Positions 20,967 through 32,559 of a stretch of 64,000 bases of DNA are shown here, one piece after another (positions within the stretch are counted from its first letter, which is position 1; every line of letters starts with the position of its first letter). Below the pieces are notes generated by a model. That model was not told where the DNA came from. It did not search any database and saw nothing but the letters and a program-made list of their open reading frames with translations. The stretch comes from Trichobilharzia szidati. Lineage: Eukaryota > Platyhelminthes > Trematoda > Strigeidida > Schistosomatidae. The DNA lies in assembly GCA_944472155.2 (NCBI GenBank), contig OX235271.1, positions 101,569,256 to 101,633,255 of the forward strand. Reading direction: 5' to 3'. Both the position numbers and the translations under genes were made by a program.

Positions 20967-22904
20967 GTGGCAGAGAGTACTAATTTTATATACTGTGACA
21001 TATGATTCTCGCATTAAAATGTAACCAGATATACTTTATTAAAAGCTTAAAGTTATTCTTTCAAAAATTAATCATTAGTATTTCGAGCAACAAATGAATA
21101 AAAAATATTATTTTTAGAAATTAATGGGAGGGGCATCTGTAAAAGAGGCGTGTCTTTGTCGCGCTCAAAATTAATAAAACATATGCGCTTTGATAATAAT
21201 CAAGTTGTTTTGTATGCCACTACTACTATTACTAATAATAATGAAAATCACGTAATTAATTTAAAAAATTATATTTAACGAATAATAACCTGAACATTTA
21301 AGTAGTGAATTTCGAAGGAATATAAAATTTTAACAATTGTTCTATAGACCATTGGATAGTAGTCATTCTGTTGACTAAGCTGTGCTAGCTAGAAGCTTAA
21401 TAGCTTTGGATTTTAATACCTGAATTATTACATATCCTGGAATGTTTACTAGTATAGACTTATTGAAAATTCTCTTAAGTAATTAAAACTCATTATTAAG
21501 CATAAGCCGAGTGTATTATCTAGGCTTCGGTATCTATTTAATGACTGTTGAAGCGAATATGCTGGTGAGTGGTTCTACATCCACAGCTGTATCCTGATTA
21601 CACAAAAGCACCCTAATTTATTTATTACATGATAAATTATAACCTGACGATTCCTGTCATTTTTGTCTCATGTTACTCAACAACTACTGGGATTTACATG
21701 CAGCTGGCAATGAGTTATATCCATTGTCTTAAGATCAGTGATGCTACCTGGTTGCTTAAATCTTGACAAGTGGGGTGGATTCCTAACCCCCAGTCACACA
21801 GGTAGAATTTGAGCGCCCAAATCAATTAATCACCTTTTCATTTGATATACAGTTAAATTAAATTATAAATCGCGTAAGGCTGAGTGATCTGACTCAAGAA
21901 GATGTTCACAGATAGAAGACTTAGTCATTCTATTTTCTCCTTTCATCAACCATACTGTATAGTGTTCAGCTACTCTTTTCTGGGAAATGTGATTCATCCT
22001 TCAGAAGTTACCTACAGGGCTGAATTCAGCCACCTCGAAAGTTTAAATTAAAACAAATAATTAAATCATAATAATTGTAAAATAAAGAAGCAACTAATAA
22101 ATATAAAAATTTGTCTAAATTTAAACATTTTCTACTTAGCAGTAGCTTAACACTAACCCCTTATGACAGGCTAAAACTTTACTGAACCTTTTTATTTCCT
22201 TTCAATAAACAATTATTAGCTTGAGTAGTATGTAGTTTTGTTCGAAGTCATTTAGTTTTTTCACAGACAGAACTAATATCAGTCAAAGAAGGCAGACAGT
22301 TTTTCTACACTCTAAAACACAACCAATACGGTCGTTGTATTACTCTTTTTGTGAGTCTCTTTCCAAATAAAAATACAACTTTATTTGAGTACAGTGAAGA
22401 GAGTGTAAACCTGATTCTTTATCGAATTTCACTGAGTGTTTATCGAATCAGACCCGCTGCTTTTGTGGAATAACAGTTGAAGAGAACTGTCAGTCATAGC
22501 TCTGTCTATAAACTGTCTCCTTTGTTTTCACTCACTATATACCTGATGTTGTTCTCCGGTTGAAACGACTTCTCATTATCCTTCAAACTAATGACCAAAG
22601 TAAGAAGCATACAGTCACATGAATATCATTACTTCTAGACAATAATGTGAAAATTAAGAAGTATGGTTTATAGATAAGATAGTGATAGGTAAAGCACTGA
22701 AAGTAACCAGCTTATCAAGTTTTACAACAGTTGTCCATAATATGCCTGAATAAATTAGGCAATGAAGCTAGATTAGCGAATGGTAGCATATAGCAAAATG
22801 ACATTCATGTAAAGGACGTCAGTGAAATACCTAAATAAGTCTATTTTTCCAACATAGTTCACATTTTCCCACTTATTTGAGAATAGCTTTGGCAGAGAGG
22901 TAAA
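20967..22904. other. No gene recognised
   Basis: The longest featureless stretch of the first half. AT-rich, with no open frame reported above 60 codons and no recognisable repeat. Confidence 0.45.
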
Positions 22905-23324
22905 GATGTCAGCTCATGATGAAATCCTGTAACCAATCAAATCAAATCCATGCAAACCAACATTTGAGTGTTAATCTGATGCTCACCAGCGACTGGCCCT
23001 ATTCAGGCAGGTAGTTACCTGGGTTCTAGTGGAAGTCGTGACCAGTGGGGTAGAGCAAGTCGGATGTGAGGACAAATACTGACTGATGACACTGGCTAGT
23101 GCCAGTCGCGCAATACCGTGAATTGGCAGAAGTTGGAATTCATGGGCTGGCTGTTGAAGAGTGGCTTAATGGTCTACGGGTTCGCTGGCCTTGTAACCGG
23201 GAAGTCCCGGGTTCGAACCCTGGCGGTGAGTCCGAAGCTAGGACGAAACGCCGGTCCAGTACTTCCTGGTTTTTCAATGGTCCTCTAACCGATGTCAGTT
23301 CATGATTAAATGCTGTAACCAAAG
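22905..23324 (+). mobile_element. HHR-B element, longer than one unit (tandem junction)
   Basis: It begins with a unit's 3' part (GATGTCAGCTCATGATGAAA ... CCAACATTTGAG) and passes directly into the leader (TTAATCTGATGCTCACCAGC) of the next unit. Then follow the head (GTGGCTTAATGG; B-box GGTTCGAACCC), a reduced hammerhead block (GAGTCCGAAGCTAGGACGAA, ACGCCGGTCC) that has lost the CTGATGA part, and a second tail GATGTCAGTTCATGAT. This is the layout expected if the mobile RNA derives from head-to-tail units or a circle. Confidence 0.78.
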
Positions 23325-24139
23325 AGTGTAATGTTTCATCTTCTAAAATGCTTTTTCTTTAATTTAGTGATGGTTTGAGGACACTCAGCATATTTTAAGA
23401 AAATCCATACAATAAAATCGTCCCTGAGTGGATGAAATTTAACCTAAGGCTAAGGCGCATAACTGCCCGAGTGCATGGAGTGATAGAAACTTTTTATAGT
23501 GCCACATTTAGATATCCAATAAATAAATTTCTGATAGTTTCTTTAAGATTTCTTTAAAGCTAATTGGCACACAGAAGAATGGTTAAATTCCTTTTTAACT
23601 TCTTTTCATTAGTTAAAATAATTACTTTATTATGAATTTTATTCGTACATTTTCCGATGTTCAATGAATGTTTCGCATTTCATGTTTGTAGGACATTTTT
23701 AACATCATATATTATAATGTTGATGAGACAGTTTATTATATCTTAATTCCATTCGATTAACGCTAATCAATTTGTTTGATAAACAGAGTTTACATGAAGA
23801 ACTGAAACATAATGGGACTCGAAACAGTAGCCTAATAACTTCTAACTTGTTTATCTATTGAGTGTACTTAGCTATACTCTGTAATTTCTAATTAAGACGT
23901 CAGTTTGGAAATTGTTTAGGCGTAGTGTAGCTTTGGTCAGCAAATAATTCCAAATACAATTGATAGATATTTTTTTAAATATCTCTTTCCATAGGATGTT
24001 TTATTAGGAACAAAGATTTTATGTCAAAATTTAAATTAAAAGAAGTAGAACCCAAGAGTGTTGTTTTTACAAATAGAGAAAGAAATCGCTAACTGGCGAT
24101 TATCAGTTTCCTTCCCAGTATCTAATATATTTAAAGTTT
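23325..24139. other. No gene recognised
   Basis: AT-rich, no supportable feature. Confidence 0.4.
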
Positions 24140-24600
24140 ATCATTCTATTATGAGCTGACATCCGTTAGAGAACCATTGGAAAACCCACCAAGGAGTACT
24201 GGACAGCTGTTTAGACCTAGTTTGAGACTCTTCATCAGTACGCACCCACCGCCAGGGTTCGAACCTAGGGCCTTCTGGTTACAAGGCGAGCTCATAGACC
24301 ATTAAGCCACTGAGACCCGATACAATGGCCAGCCCATGAATTCCAACTTCTGCCAATTCACGACATAGGGCCACCGCTAGACAATGTTATCGGTGAGTGT
24401 GTGTCCTCACACCCAATCTGCTGCATCCCACTGGTTATGACTTCCCACTAGAACCCGGGTAACTACCTACCTGAAGAGTCCCAAACTAGGCGAAACAGCT
24501 GTCCAGTACAACCTGCAGGTTTTCCAATGGTTTTCTAACCGATGTCTGCTCATGATGAAATCCTGTAACCAATCAATCAAATCCCTACAAACCAATAATT
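24140..24600. mobile_element. HHR-B foldback element
   Basis: The minus-oriented unit (about 24140-24470) has tail, hammerhead-like block with complement of CTGATGAAGAGTCTC, head with GGTTCGAACC, and leader. It then switches at about 24471 to plus orientation (GAAGAGTCCCAAACTAGG, CGAAACAGCTGTCCAGTAC, tail to 24600). Each end therefore carries a hammerhead-like block, on opposite strands. Confidence 0.78.
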
Positions 24601-24748
24601 GAATTTATCATTTTAACTGAATTTTTTGAAATCGCCTCCAAGTGTTTTCTATTTATACTTTTGAACAAAATTGCATGTACTTGAATCAGTTGCTGTATAG
24701 TAATCATCTTAGTTCTCTAGTCTGTATTATTTTGACTGAAACATAATA

Positions 24749-24944
24749 CTCCGAATGGAAGATAGAGCTCAAAGCTTGAGCACTGAAGTTTCAGTAGCAG
24801 TGGTTGCTAGCCTCATGCCCAACCTTCCCTCTTTACCTGACTTACTAACCGGCTAAGCGATTTTTAGGAGTGTGCCGATTGGGAATCAAACCCAAGACCA
24901 TGTGGGTGGCTGGAAAGTGTTCTACCCCTGAATCACTGACGCGC
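24749..24944 (-). mobile_element. T1 SINE, diverged
   Basis: Minus-strand head (GGTTTGATTCCC), body (AAGGTTGGGCATGAGGCTAG) and part of the ending are present; the central AAACACCACTG segment is partly deleted. Confidence 0.65.
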
Positions 24945-26307
24945 GCTGTTACTGCTACCGCTAATGAGAAATGTAGTTCACTTTTGTTTCTTTGTTCGAT
25001 GCTGTATGAACTCATTTGACACATCAGTGTAATATAGCAGAAGCGTTGATGATACTGATGCTAACCAGTGTTAGCAATTTATTTTTTCTAGCATTTAGTG
25101 CAGATGTACTAAGTCCATCCATCCGAAGCAATTTCACATAGTTTCACTAACATTTATACTCTTTAAAGTTACCATCTGCTTTCAATTTAGTCCTAGTATA
25201 AAGGTATGATAGGTAAAATTAACCTATTCTCCTTTTAATACATGGAGAATTTTCCTCTATACTCAGACAGATTTACGAAACAACCATCTCTTTAGTTATA
25301 TAGGTAGCTCTAAGCGTCATTTTAATATGAATGCATATGTACCTACTTAACTTTGAAGACACACTATTCTATATATCCTCTGAATTTAATTAGTTAACTG
25401 AGGAATGTCTCTTATTCATTTATGCTTATCTGTTTGACGAACAATAATGTCTAATGCATTTGTAGGACTTTGAATCCCCATATTTATCCATCTCCTGAGA
25501 TTTGATGATTCATTTTGGCGTGCTATGGATTTTAAGTTGGCTCTAAACACTAAGACAAAATGTCCTACGAGGATAATTTAATTTTCTTAAAGCTCCTTCA
25601 CACTATTTGTTAGTAGAGCTTATTTCAAAACTTATCGAACGATACGAAATCGCTAAATAAATCTGATTATATTTCACTCTACCCTTTTGATAATGACATA
25701 CTTCACGTGTATGTGAAAATGAGAACAACAACTTCATGTTTGATAATTATGCATCACCTGGGCTTATTATATGTTACTGATTTTGTTTTGTTTTTTGTTA
25801 TTGGTGTGTTCGAAAACAGATGTCACAATTCTATTCAGTTTTTAATAATAATAAGTGTAGTTAAGTGAATGAGGTTTCGGTGGTGGATTTCATCACCAGT
25901 CAACAATAATCCAACAACTATTGAAAATCGGGAAATATGGAATAGCTGTTTTATTCTAGCTGGGAAGCATTTACCGTGCTGATGTTCATAGCCTTGTGTA
26001 GTATACAGCCTAAGAACAAGCTAAACAAGTTGCCGTTTGGCTTCAACGTAGCAGCTTAAATATTAATTGATTAAAAATGCCCATTAAAATTTTCAAAAGA
26101 ATAGACACGGAACAAAGAGAACTCTTTTCGATAAATTCATCATCAGGTTCTACAATTATACATACATTATAATGAATGAATTAGTCTTATGAACGACATT
26201 AATGTTTAAATAACATCAAATTAATAATATTGATAAATTACAGCTGAACAGCATCAACATAAAATAAACTGAATGTCAGAAGAATTATGAAAGGTAATAG
26301 TACAAAT
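24945..26307. other. No gene; faint HHR-B remnant at 25885-25990
   Basis: Mostly featureless. At 25885-25990 GGATTTCATCACCAG, CAACTATTGAAAATCGGG and GGAATAGCTGTTTTATTCTAG follow the order of an HHR-B tail and ribozyme in minus orientation, so this is probably a very old copy. Confidence 0.4.
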
Positions 26308-26740
26308 TCATGAGTTTATAGTCTCTACTGAGGGCCAGGGTAGTAGTAGGGGCTGGACTTGTTTCTTTTGGACACAGAGCACTGGTTGTTTGAGGCGAAT
26401 TGCAATAGCCTCTGCTGTTTGGAGCATGCGGTGCTTCAACGATTTTGGTAGTTTGTTAGGCACCCGGTATATTATAGAGAAGGATTCTTCTACCCTGGCT
26501 TTGTGACCGGTTTGCACCAGATGGTCTGATATCGAGCTGTTAATAGTTTTAACTACACCTTTACTTAGCCATAATGAGATATGTTCTCGAGCACGAAAAA
26601 TCAAGTTCCTAGAGCAACGGCCAGTTCGATTAAATGGGCTATTCAGTTCCTGCCCTGACATCATATATATTATGTGGAAGAATGATTTCATAGATTGTGT
26701 TTACCGACTAGATAACACAGCACATTTATAATTTTAGACC
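26308..26740 (-). mobile_element. PLE-D: Penelope-like GIY-YIG endonuclease C-terminus
   Basis: A 127-codon minus-strand frame (26308-26691) keeps the second half of a PLE endonuclease. It reads TGRC...RAREHISLWL (the region after the YIG motif), then SSISDHLVQTGHKARVEESF, SIIYRVPNK, AEAIAIRLKQPVLCVQKK and LLLPWP. The order and spacing match the other PLE remnants in the window. The N-terminal CxC/GIY part is eroded upstream, and no intact reverse transcriptase is visible. Non-functional remnant with an unusually long surviving frame. Confidence 0.78.
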
Positions 26741-27420
26741 ATTCCGGATTTTTCGAAATTATTCTTACGTGACTGATTTCAAAAAGACTAAATAGTGTGG
26801 ACAATGATATTTTCTTTGAGACAGTATTGATGTCAACCATGGACAATAATATTACTAAAACTAATTAAGAAATTATTTTACACCCGAAAAGGAAATTAGC
26901 GTTCCTGTCACACTAGAGAAACAATCAAGTTGTCTGTCGGTGAATGAAGAGAAGACATGATTTTCTTTCTTTGCCATAGAAATTAAAGTAAAAAAAGAGT
27001 AATTCATATGAACTGTGATCAAGATTTAACCGAATAGTTCCAAAATAATTGGGCGCCGAGTGAGAAGTAGACATTTGTAAAAAATTATATATAATTATTA
27101 TATATAAACCTCTGTTATGTTAATTTCGATTAATTTCCCTGAAGAAGTTCGGACCAGATTGCTGAACGAAATATTGAAATTAATCATTTCAGTTTAGCTG
27201 ACATTTTACAAATATAATTTTTTATAAAAAAAGAGTAGTTTAGAAATAGTTTAGGATGTCAGAATATAATCAGTTTAATATTCATGCCGATCAATGAATA
27301 GTTATTGTAATGAATCATCTGAAGAGAATTTGAAATGATGTACAAATTTGTAGCTCAGGTGGATGTTCTTAGCGTTGCTGTGTTGTCTGAACGGGATGGT
27401 TTAATTGAGAAGATTTTATT
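26741..27420. other. No gene recognised
   Basis: AT-rich. An AT-rich region with partly inverted ACATTTGTAAAAAATTATAT and ACAAATATAATTTTTT segments spans 27070-27225 and includes CCCTGAAGAAGTTCGGACC; possibly the end of an old retroelement, not assignable. Confidence 0.35.
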
Positions 27421-27680
27421 ATGATTGGACACTAGTAACTAGTGTGACATGTCTAGTCCTTTCTTTGGTGCAGACTGAATTCTATCGGTCAGGTTTGCAA
27501 TGCGGACCTTGCCTTGCTCGACCTAGGTTTCGGGCTAGTTGACACTCACCAGTCAGCAAGGCGTATCTGCAACCTTTGAAAGAACTCATTTGCCTTCTGA
27601 GATTCGAACCTGCGTCATCCAATGCTGCAGTCAGAGACGTTGACACTGAACTATTCGGGCGCTTGACCTCCTTTACGATG
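27421..27680 (-). mobile_element. HHR-C element, full length, damaged ribozyme
   Basis: In minus sense: GAGGTCAAGCGCCCGAATAG head, B-box GGTTCGAATCTC, AAGGCAAATGAGTTCTTTC link, hammerhead block with the inserted CTGACTGGTGAGTG core, then tail CAGTCTGCACCAAAGAAAGG, ACTAGACATGTCACACTAGT and TACTAGTGTCCAATCAT. It shows the complete 3' part missing from the two intact-ribozyme copies. Helix I is also mutated. Confidence 0.75.
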
Positions 27681-27751
27681 TCATCTATTGGAACAAAATA
27701 TATTTTACCAGAAAAAGAAATAAGTGGAGATCTTAGCTAGAAAGAACATTT

Positions 27752-28062
27752 TCTTTTATTATTATTGTTTCCTTTAATTCCTAGAGGAACATAGGGCTTC
27801 AGCCACACGTCTCCATTGCGTTCGGTTCTCTGCTAGAGTCTTCACCTGGCTTCAAGTCTGTCCACACGTTTTCATCTCCTCTTCACATGACCTCCTACAA
27901 GTCACCCTTGCACTGACGACCAACTCGCCGCTTCCCTTTCGGGTTCCACTCGAGCAATAGCTTGTCTAGTGATGTCACTTGATGGTTTCCTCAGAGTATG
28001 ACCAATCCATCTCTATTTCTTCCTGAATAATTGTTGCACAATTGGTTTCTGATTGGTTCGCT
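27752..28062 (-). mobile_element. RTE-1 LINE 3' end
   Basis: Minus-strand RTE-1 tail (ATTATTATT run at 27755-27768 and CTAGGAATTAAAGGAAACAA) with coding shadows of the AEALCSSRN, WRRSCEEEMK, WNPKGK and KQIIQEEIEMDWS-like segments. 5'-truncated. Confidence 0.8.
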
Positions 28063-28115
28063 CTAAGATCTTCTTTTGACTAACCTTTTTAATTTAAAGT
28101 TTCATTTGGACACGA

Positions 28116-28290
28116 ATTAAGAACCAGGGAGTACTTGACGGGTGTTTCGCCCTAATTTAGGACTGTTCATCAGAAGTCATCGGGAACCGAACTCAGAACC
28201 CTCCGGTTATAATGCGATCATGTCACCATTCAGGCGCTGAGACGCGGAATCTAATGATCCATGAATTCTGACTTCTGTCAGTTTCCATTT
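28116..28290 (-). mobile_element. HHR-B fragment
   Basis: Minus sense: CTTCTGATGAACAGTCC, TAAATTAGGGCGAAACACCC and GTCAAGTACTCCCTGG form a hammerhead-like block. It is preceded by a degraded head (GGGTTCTGAGTTCGG) and GAAGTCAGAATTCATGG. The tail is cut short. Confidence 0.65.
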
Positions 28291-28310
28291 ACCTTAGAAT
28301 TTATCAAATG

Positions 28311-28500
28311 TGTGCGTCGGTGGCACAGTGGTTATGACTCTCGCTCATCATGGTCAGGGGTTCGATCCGTTGCCGACGCACACCTGATATCTACGGTCGG
28401 CCTGCAAAATTTGGGCTACCGATATCACATGCTGAAAATTCCATACCTGTACCGAAAAATACGGTGTGGAATCAAGCTGTAATCAAAAATATAAAAAAAT
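28311..28500 (+). mobile_element. T2 SINE
   Basis: Plus-strand copy with head GTGCGTCGGTGGCACAGTGG (28312-28331), B-box GGGTTCGATCC, body CTGATATCTACGGTCGGCCT and tail CATGCTGAAAATTCCATACC to an A-rich end. One of the clearest T2 copies. Confidence 0.83.
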
Positions 28501-29479
28501 GTTCTAAGCGCACACATAAGCAGGCACCAACTTATATAAGTTCATGTTTAAATTAAGAGTAAATTCCATGAAGGAAATTTCTCTTCAAATGATATTTACT
28601 ACATTGACTGTATACTTAAAATCACAGTTATTCCAGAGAAAATGAGATATTTAAAAACATTATTGAGAATCCATTTGTGAAGAAATAATAACAGCATAAT
28701 ATATATTAGCTTTATTCTGGACACTACATTTAATATACCGTGTAGTGTATGCTACTGATAAGATTTATCAGTAGTATACAAAGAGACATTCATCGGCCTC
28801 AAAATATCAAATAACGGAGAGATAGATTTGACGTCAAAGAGAGCAAATGACTAAGTGGTACGGCAAAACATAGGAGACATGGAAAGAAGTCAAAGAAACA
28901 CAATAAGAAGGGAACAAGTTGCAGAACACGGGAGATCTGTGCAGATGACGATTTGCAGATAAGTTGTACAAACTTTCGTTATATAGAGATGTCATATTCC
29001 AGATAAACATTCCTTTATCAAGTCTCTGGTCTTCTAACGTTATAACAGTACAGAATTCCTAGCTTAATTTCTTGCAAAATATTTAATTCCCGTATGGAAT
29101 CTTCAAGTTATATATATCATCCACAGTATATCCTCTGACGCACCATCGTTCTGTCTAAGAAAAGATTTAATCCTCTACGGCCTTTTTTATTCATTTTCTT
29201 CTTGAAGTGCACAGCGGTAGGTCAGAAGTCAGTTAAAAAAATGCATGAGTCCACGTTAAGATGCAAAAAGAAATAATTGGAGGATTAAAATTCAACAAGA
29301 AATGGAGAAAAATAGATGCATTATACTTGATGGAAAATTTAGATAACCCAACAGACCGCCAGTAAAAGAAGAGACATACGGTGTTGGTCATTCAACCGAT
29401 CATTCTTATCCAGTCGATTCTAACTAGGTGTTAACAATAATTAGATAAATAGATAAATAAATAAGTAGTCAAATTCATA
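28501..29479. other. No gene recognised
   Basis: AT-rich, no supportable feature. Confidence 0.4.
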
Positions 29480-29938
29480 ATCATATTGGTTACAGGATTT
29501 CATCATAAGCTGACATTGGTTAGAGAACCATTAGAAAACCTGGGAATACTGGACAGCTGTTTCGTCCTGGTTTAGGACTCTTCATCGGTACGCACCCACC
29601 GGGGTTCGAATCGGGATCTTCTGGTTACAAGGCTAGCGAGTTCGTAGGCCATTAAGCCACTGGGACCCGATCCAATGGCCCATGAATTCTAACTTCAGTC
29701 AATTCACGATTTAGCGCAACCCCTAGCCAATGTCTTCGGCGAGTATTTGTCCTCACACCCGACCTGCTGCACCCTACTGGTCACGACTTCTCACTGGAAC
29801 CCCAGGTAACTATCTACCTGAATAGGGCCAGTCGCCAGTGACCATCTCATTACTCCCAGGTTTTCCAATGGTTCTCTAACCAATGTCAGCTCATGATGAA
29901 ATCCTGTAACCAATCAACCAAATCCCTACAAACCAATA
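29480..29938. mobile_element. HHR-B foldback element
   Basis: The minus unit (about 29480-29847) has tail, hammerhead block (complement of ACCGATGAAGAGTCCTAAAC and GGACGAAACAGCTGTCCAGT), head with degraded B-box and full leader. It switches to plus at about 29848: ACTCCCAGGTTTTCCAATGG through CCTACAAACCAATACTTTAA. The plus part starts about four bases downstream of where hammerhead cleavage would create a 5' end (before CAGTACTCCC). Confidence 0.8.
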
Positions 29939-30923
29939 CTTTAATATCATAATCATATGCTGACTGATTTTTCTGTATAACTGATTCTGTTGAAGGGTGA
30001 CTTGTGAATTAAACAGATCAGTGGAGGAGTCATCCGCTTTGGGATTAAATACCACACCCTCAAATTTTCCCAATGATATATCGTACTTCCTGATGTGTGC
30101 AAACAAGCTCGAAACTTAAATCACATTATATATATACATATACATTTCAAGTAAAATGAATTATAGATGACCTGTTTAGCATTACCTTTTGTCTGTTTCC
30201 ATTCAAATTCTCAAACATTCAGTAAAATATTTACAGAGACTAATTGAACTTTAGTCATATTTATTTTAGATTATATGAGCAAATATTGAGTTTTATGATT
30301 TTTATTAAATTTACTGTCCTGTTAATAGAAATGTTGTAATAAACACAAAAAGAAACAGATATGTATGTATTCCCTGTCCGTTATTTCTATTTCCGCTTGG
30401 AAAAGTTCAGATCTTTAATCGTATAAAAATATAAGGTCAGTTTATTGTAATGATAATTAGGCAAGAAAAGTGATTGGGAAAAGTTAGAGAGGCTGAAATC
30501 TCTTAAACATATTTTTTTCTTTTAACTATTCCAGTTGATTCTATTTTACTAATATAAATCAAAAGAATATTTTCTATAGGGAAAAGGCAATCATTACCTA
30601 TACAATGTAATCAGTGTTTGCCTAAAGGCAGGCGACTATATTCTCTGTGGAGACTAATAGAAATGAATATTTATGTGAGAATTTGTTTTACTAAATCAAT
30701 CTTAATACTATGCCATACACAGACAGAATAATCGTTTAAAAATCCTTTTTGCTAAGTGTCAAATCCATAGGTTCTTTATAAACGTTTTAATGAACTACTA
30801 TACTAGTAATAGGGAGCATAGTGTTACTTTACAAATGTAAAGTAGTGTTTAAAGAAGTGTGGCTCCTTTTAAATTCCTACTTCCCTCAGTCAAAGTTATT
30901 GACATCAAAAGTCAGCTGGGCAT
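29939..30923. other. No gene recognised
   Basis: AT-rich, no supportable feature; the 71-codon minus frame at 29891-30106 is not recognised. Confidence 0.4.
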
Positions 30924-32515
30924 TATTATTATTATTGTTCCGAGTGGAACATAGGGCTTCAGCAACACATCTTTACTTTCCTTATTTTCTTCTGTGATCT
31001 TCAGCTGGCTGATCCCTCGATTGACCTTTCATCTCCTGCTCACACGATCTTCTCCATGTCACCCTCACAACGACGATACACTCGTTGATTCCCGTTAGGA
31101 TTCCATTAGAGTGTTGGCGTGCGTGGAGCGAGATGTCATTTGACGGCTTCCTGAAAATATGCCCGGTCCATCTCCACTTTCTCCTACATATTTGTTGAAC
31201 AATCAACTCTTGGCTGGTTTGTTCATCTCCAGAGTTTCTTATTGCTAATTCTTTCTGGCCAGTCAGCCATTTGATCTTCAATATGGAGCCAGAGAAGGCA
31301 GCTATTGATAAATGTCTGAATTTGGCTGTTGGGAATACTTTTCGTGACACGCTGGCCATGTTTCTGACCCGTATAGAAGAACTGACTGACTTCAAATTTG
31401 TGTTGAAAATCCGAATCTTGTTCTTTATGCTGATGGTAGTGCAGAAGATTTCCAAACTGTTTTCAGGTTGATGAAGGCGTATCTTGACTTTCCGATTCTG
31501 ACTTTGAAATCTTCATCCGTTCCGACTGCCTGTGGTTGAAACCGTGCTTCTTGGTCAGATAAGTGAACGAGGTAACCTCTGTTAAATCTCGCCCGTTGAT
31601 GGTGATTGATGCTGGTTGTTGTTGCTGTTTTAGTTGGTTATCTTCATCACTTATGTCTTCTCTATGTTCACCTGGAGTCCTATCTTCCCTGCCAGTCTCT
31701 TCAGCCTGTTTATTGCTTTTCGCTTGCGAAATCCAAATCTACTTATCGGTGGTCCAGCGTATCACTGTCTTCTCTCTCCCTGCACACAGTCAGATGCATA
31801 ATTCAGTCCACCACAACTAGGAATATCGTCGATGATAGTAGTCAGCCTTCTCTTACTCCTGTATTCACTTCAAACGCCTCTCCGAGTTTCCCGTTGTTGG
31901 TCACCTGACACGTGGAATTGTCACATAGCTGTTGAATGAGGTTGATAAAGATTTGGGTACTCCACTCCACAGTATTGAATTAGTTTCCAAGCTACTTCTC
32001 GGTCAACGCTGTCTGTCGAGAGCCTTTTCGAAGTCGATGAAGTTGAGGTAGAGAGAGGTTTGACTGTCATTCTATGCTTTGTTCTGTGATGACGATGCGT
32101 AGAGTGTAAATTTGATCAGCACATGATTTGCCTTTCCTGAATCCAGCTTGTTCCGGTTGGTGGGGCGGAGTTCTGTATCCAGTGCATCCTTTATTCTCTC
32201 CAGGATGATGCGACTTAGTATTTTACTTGGCGTGGGTGAACAAAAGCATATTTGCACGCCAGTTTGCGTTTTTTCGGTAACTTGACAAGGTAGCCAGCCT
32301 TTCTTCCAATCGGTAGGTACTTTTCCTTCTTTCCAAACCTTTTGCAATAATGGTGTGAGCACATTTGCCCCAGTCTCTGGGTCTATTTTCAGTGCTTCGG
32401 GGTGCAATTCTGTCTGGTCCTGGTGCCTTCCCTGACTTCAGTATCTTGATCGCATTCACAATTTCCTCTAGGCATACAAGTATCAATTTCGGTAAAATTT
32501 TCATTTCCATTCTAG
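30924..32515 (-). mobile_element. RTE-2 LINE, long 5'-truncated copy with reverse-transcriptase remnants
   Basis: The minus strand, 5' to 3', shows EIVNAIKILKSGKAPGPDRI (early reverse-transcriptase motif; 32223-32510), then LTPLLQKVWKEGKVPTDWKK, ILSRIILERIKDALDTELRP and KANHVLIKFTLY. Across frame breaks it continues to SIRVRNMASVSRKVFPTAKF, IKWLTGQKEL, QQICRRKWRWTGHIFRKPSN and VTWRRSCEQEMKG (30982-31455). Tail ATTCCTATGTTCCACTCGGA-like with an AATAATAATAAT run at 30926-30938. This is the order of an RTE-clade reverse transcriptase and C-terminal region. The catalytic FADD block is not readable. Confidence 0.82.
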
Positions 32516-32559
32516 CTTATTGAGAACATCTTGCAATGTCCCTCAATGGCTGCATAATC

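Noticed and set aside
23099..23322. Overlapping 60-68 codon frames on both strands
   Set aside because: They lie across an HHR-B tRNA-like head and ribozyme and resemble frames over other HHR copies.
31563..31908. Overlapping plus-strand frames of 85-100 codons
   Set aside because: Antisense shadows of the RTE-2 LINE on the minus strand.
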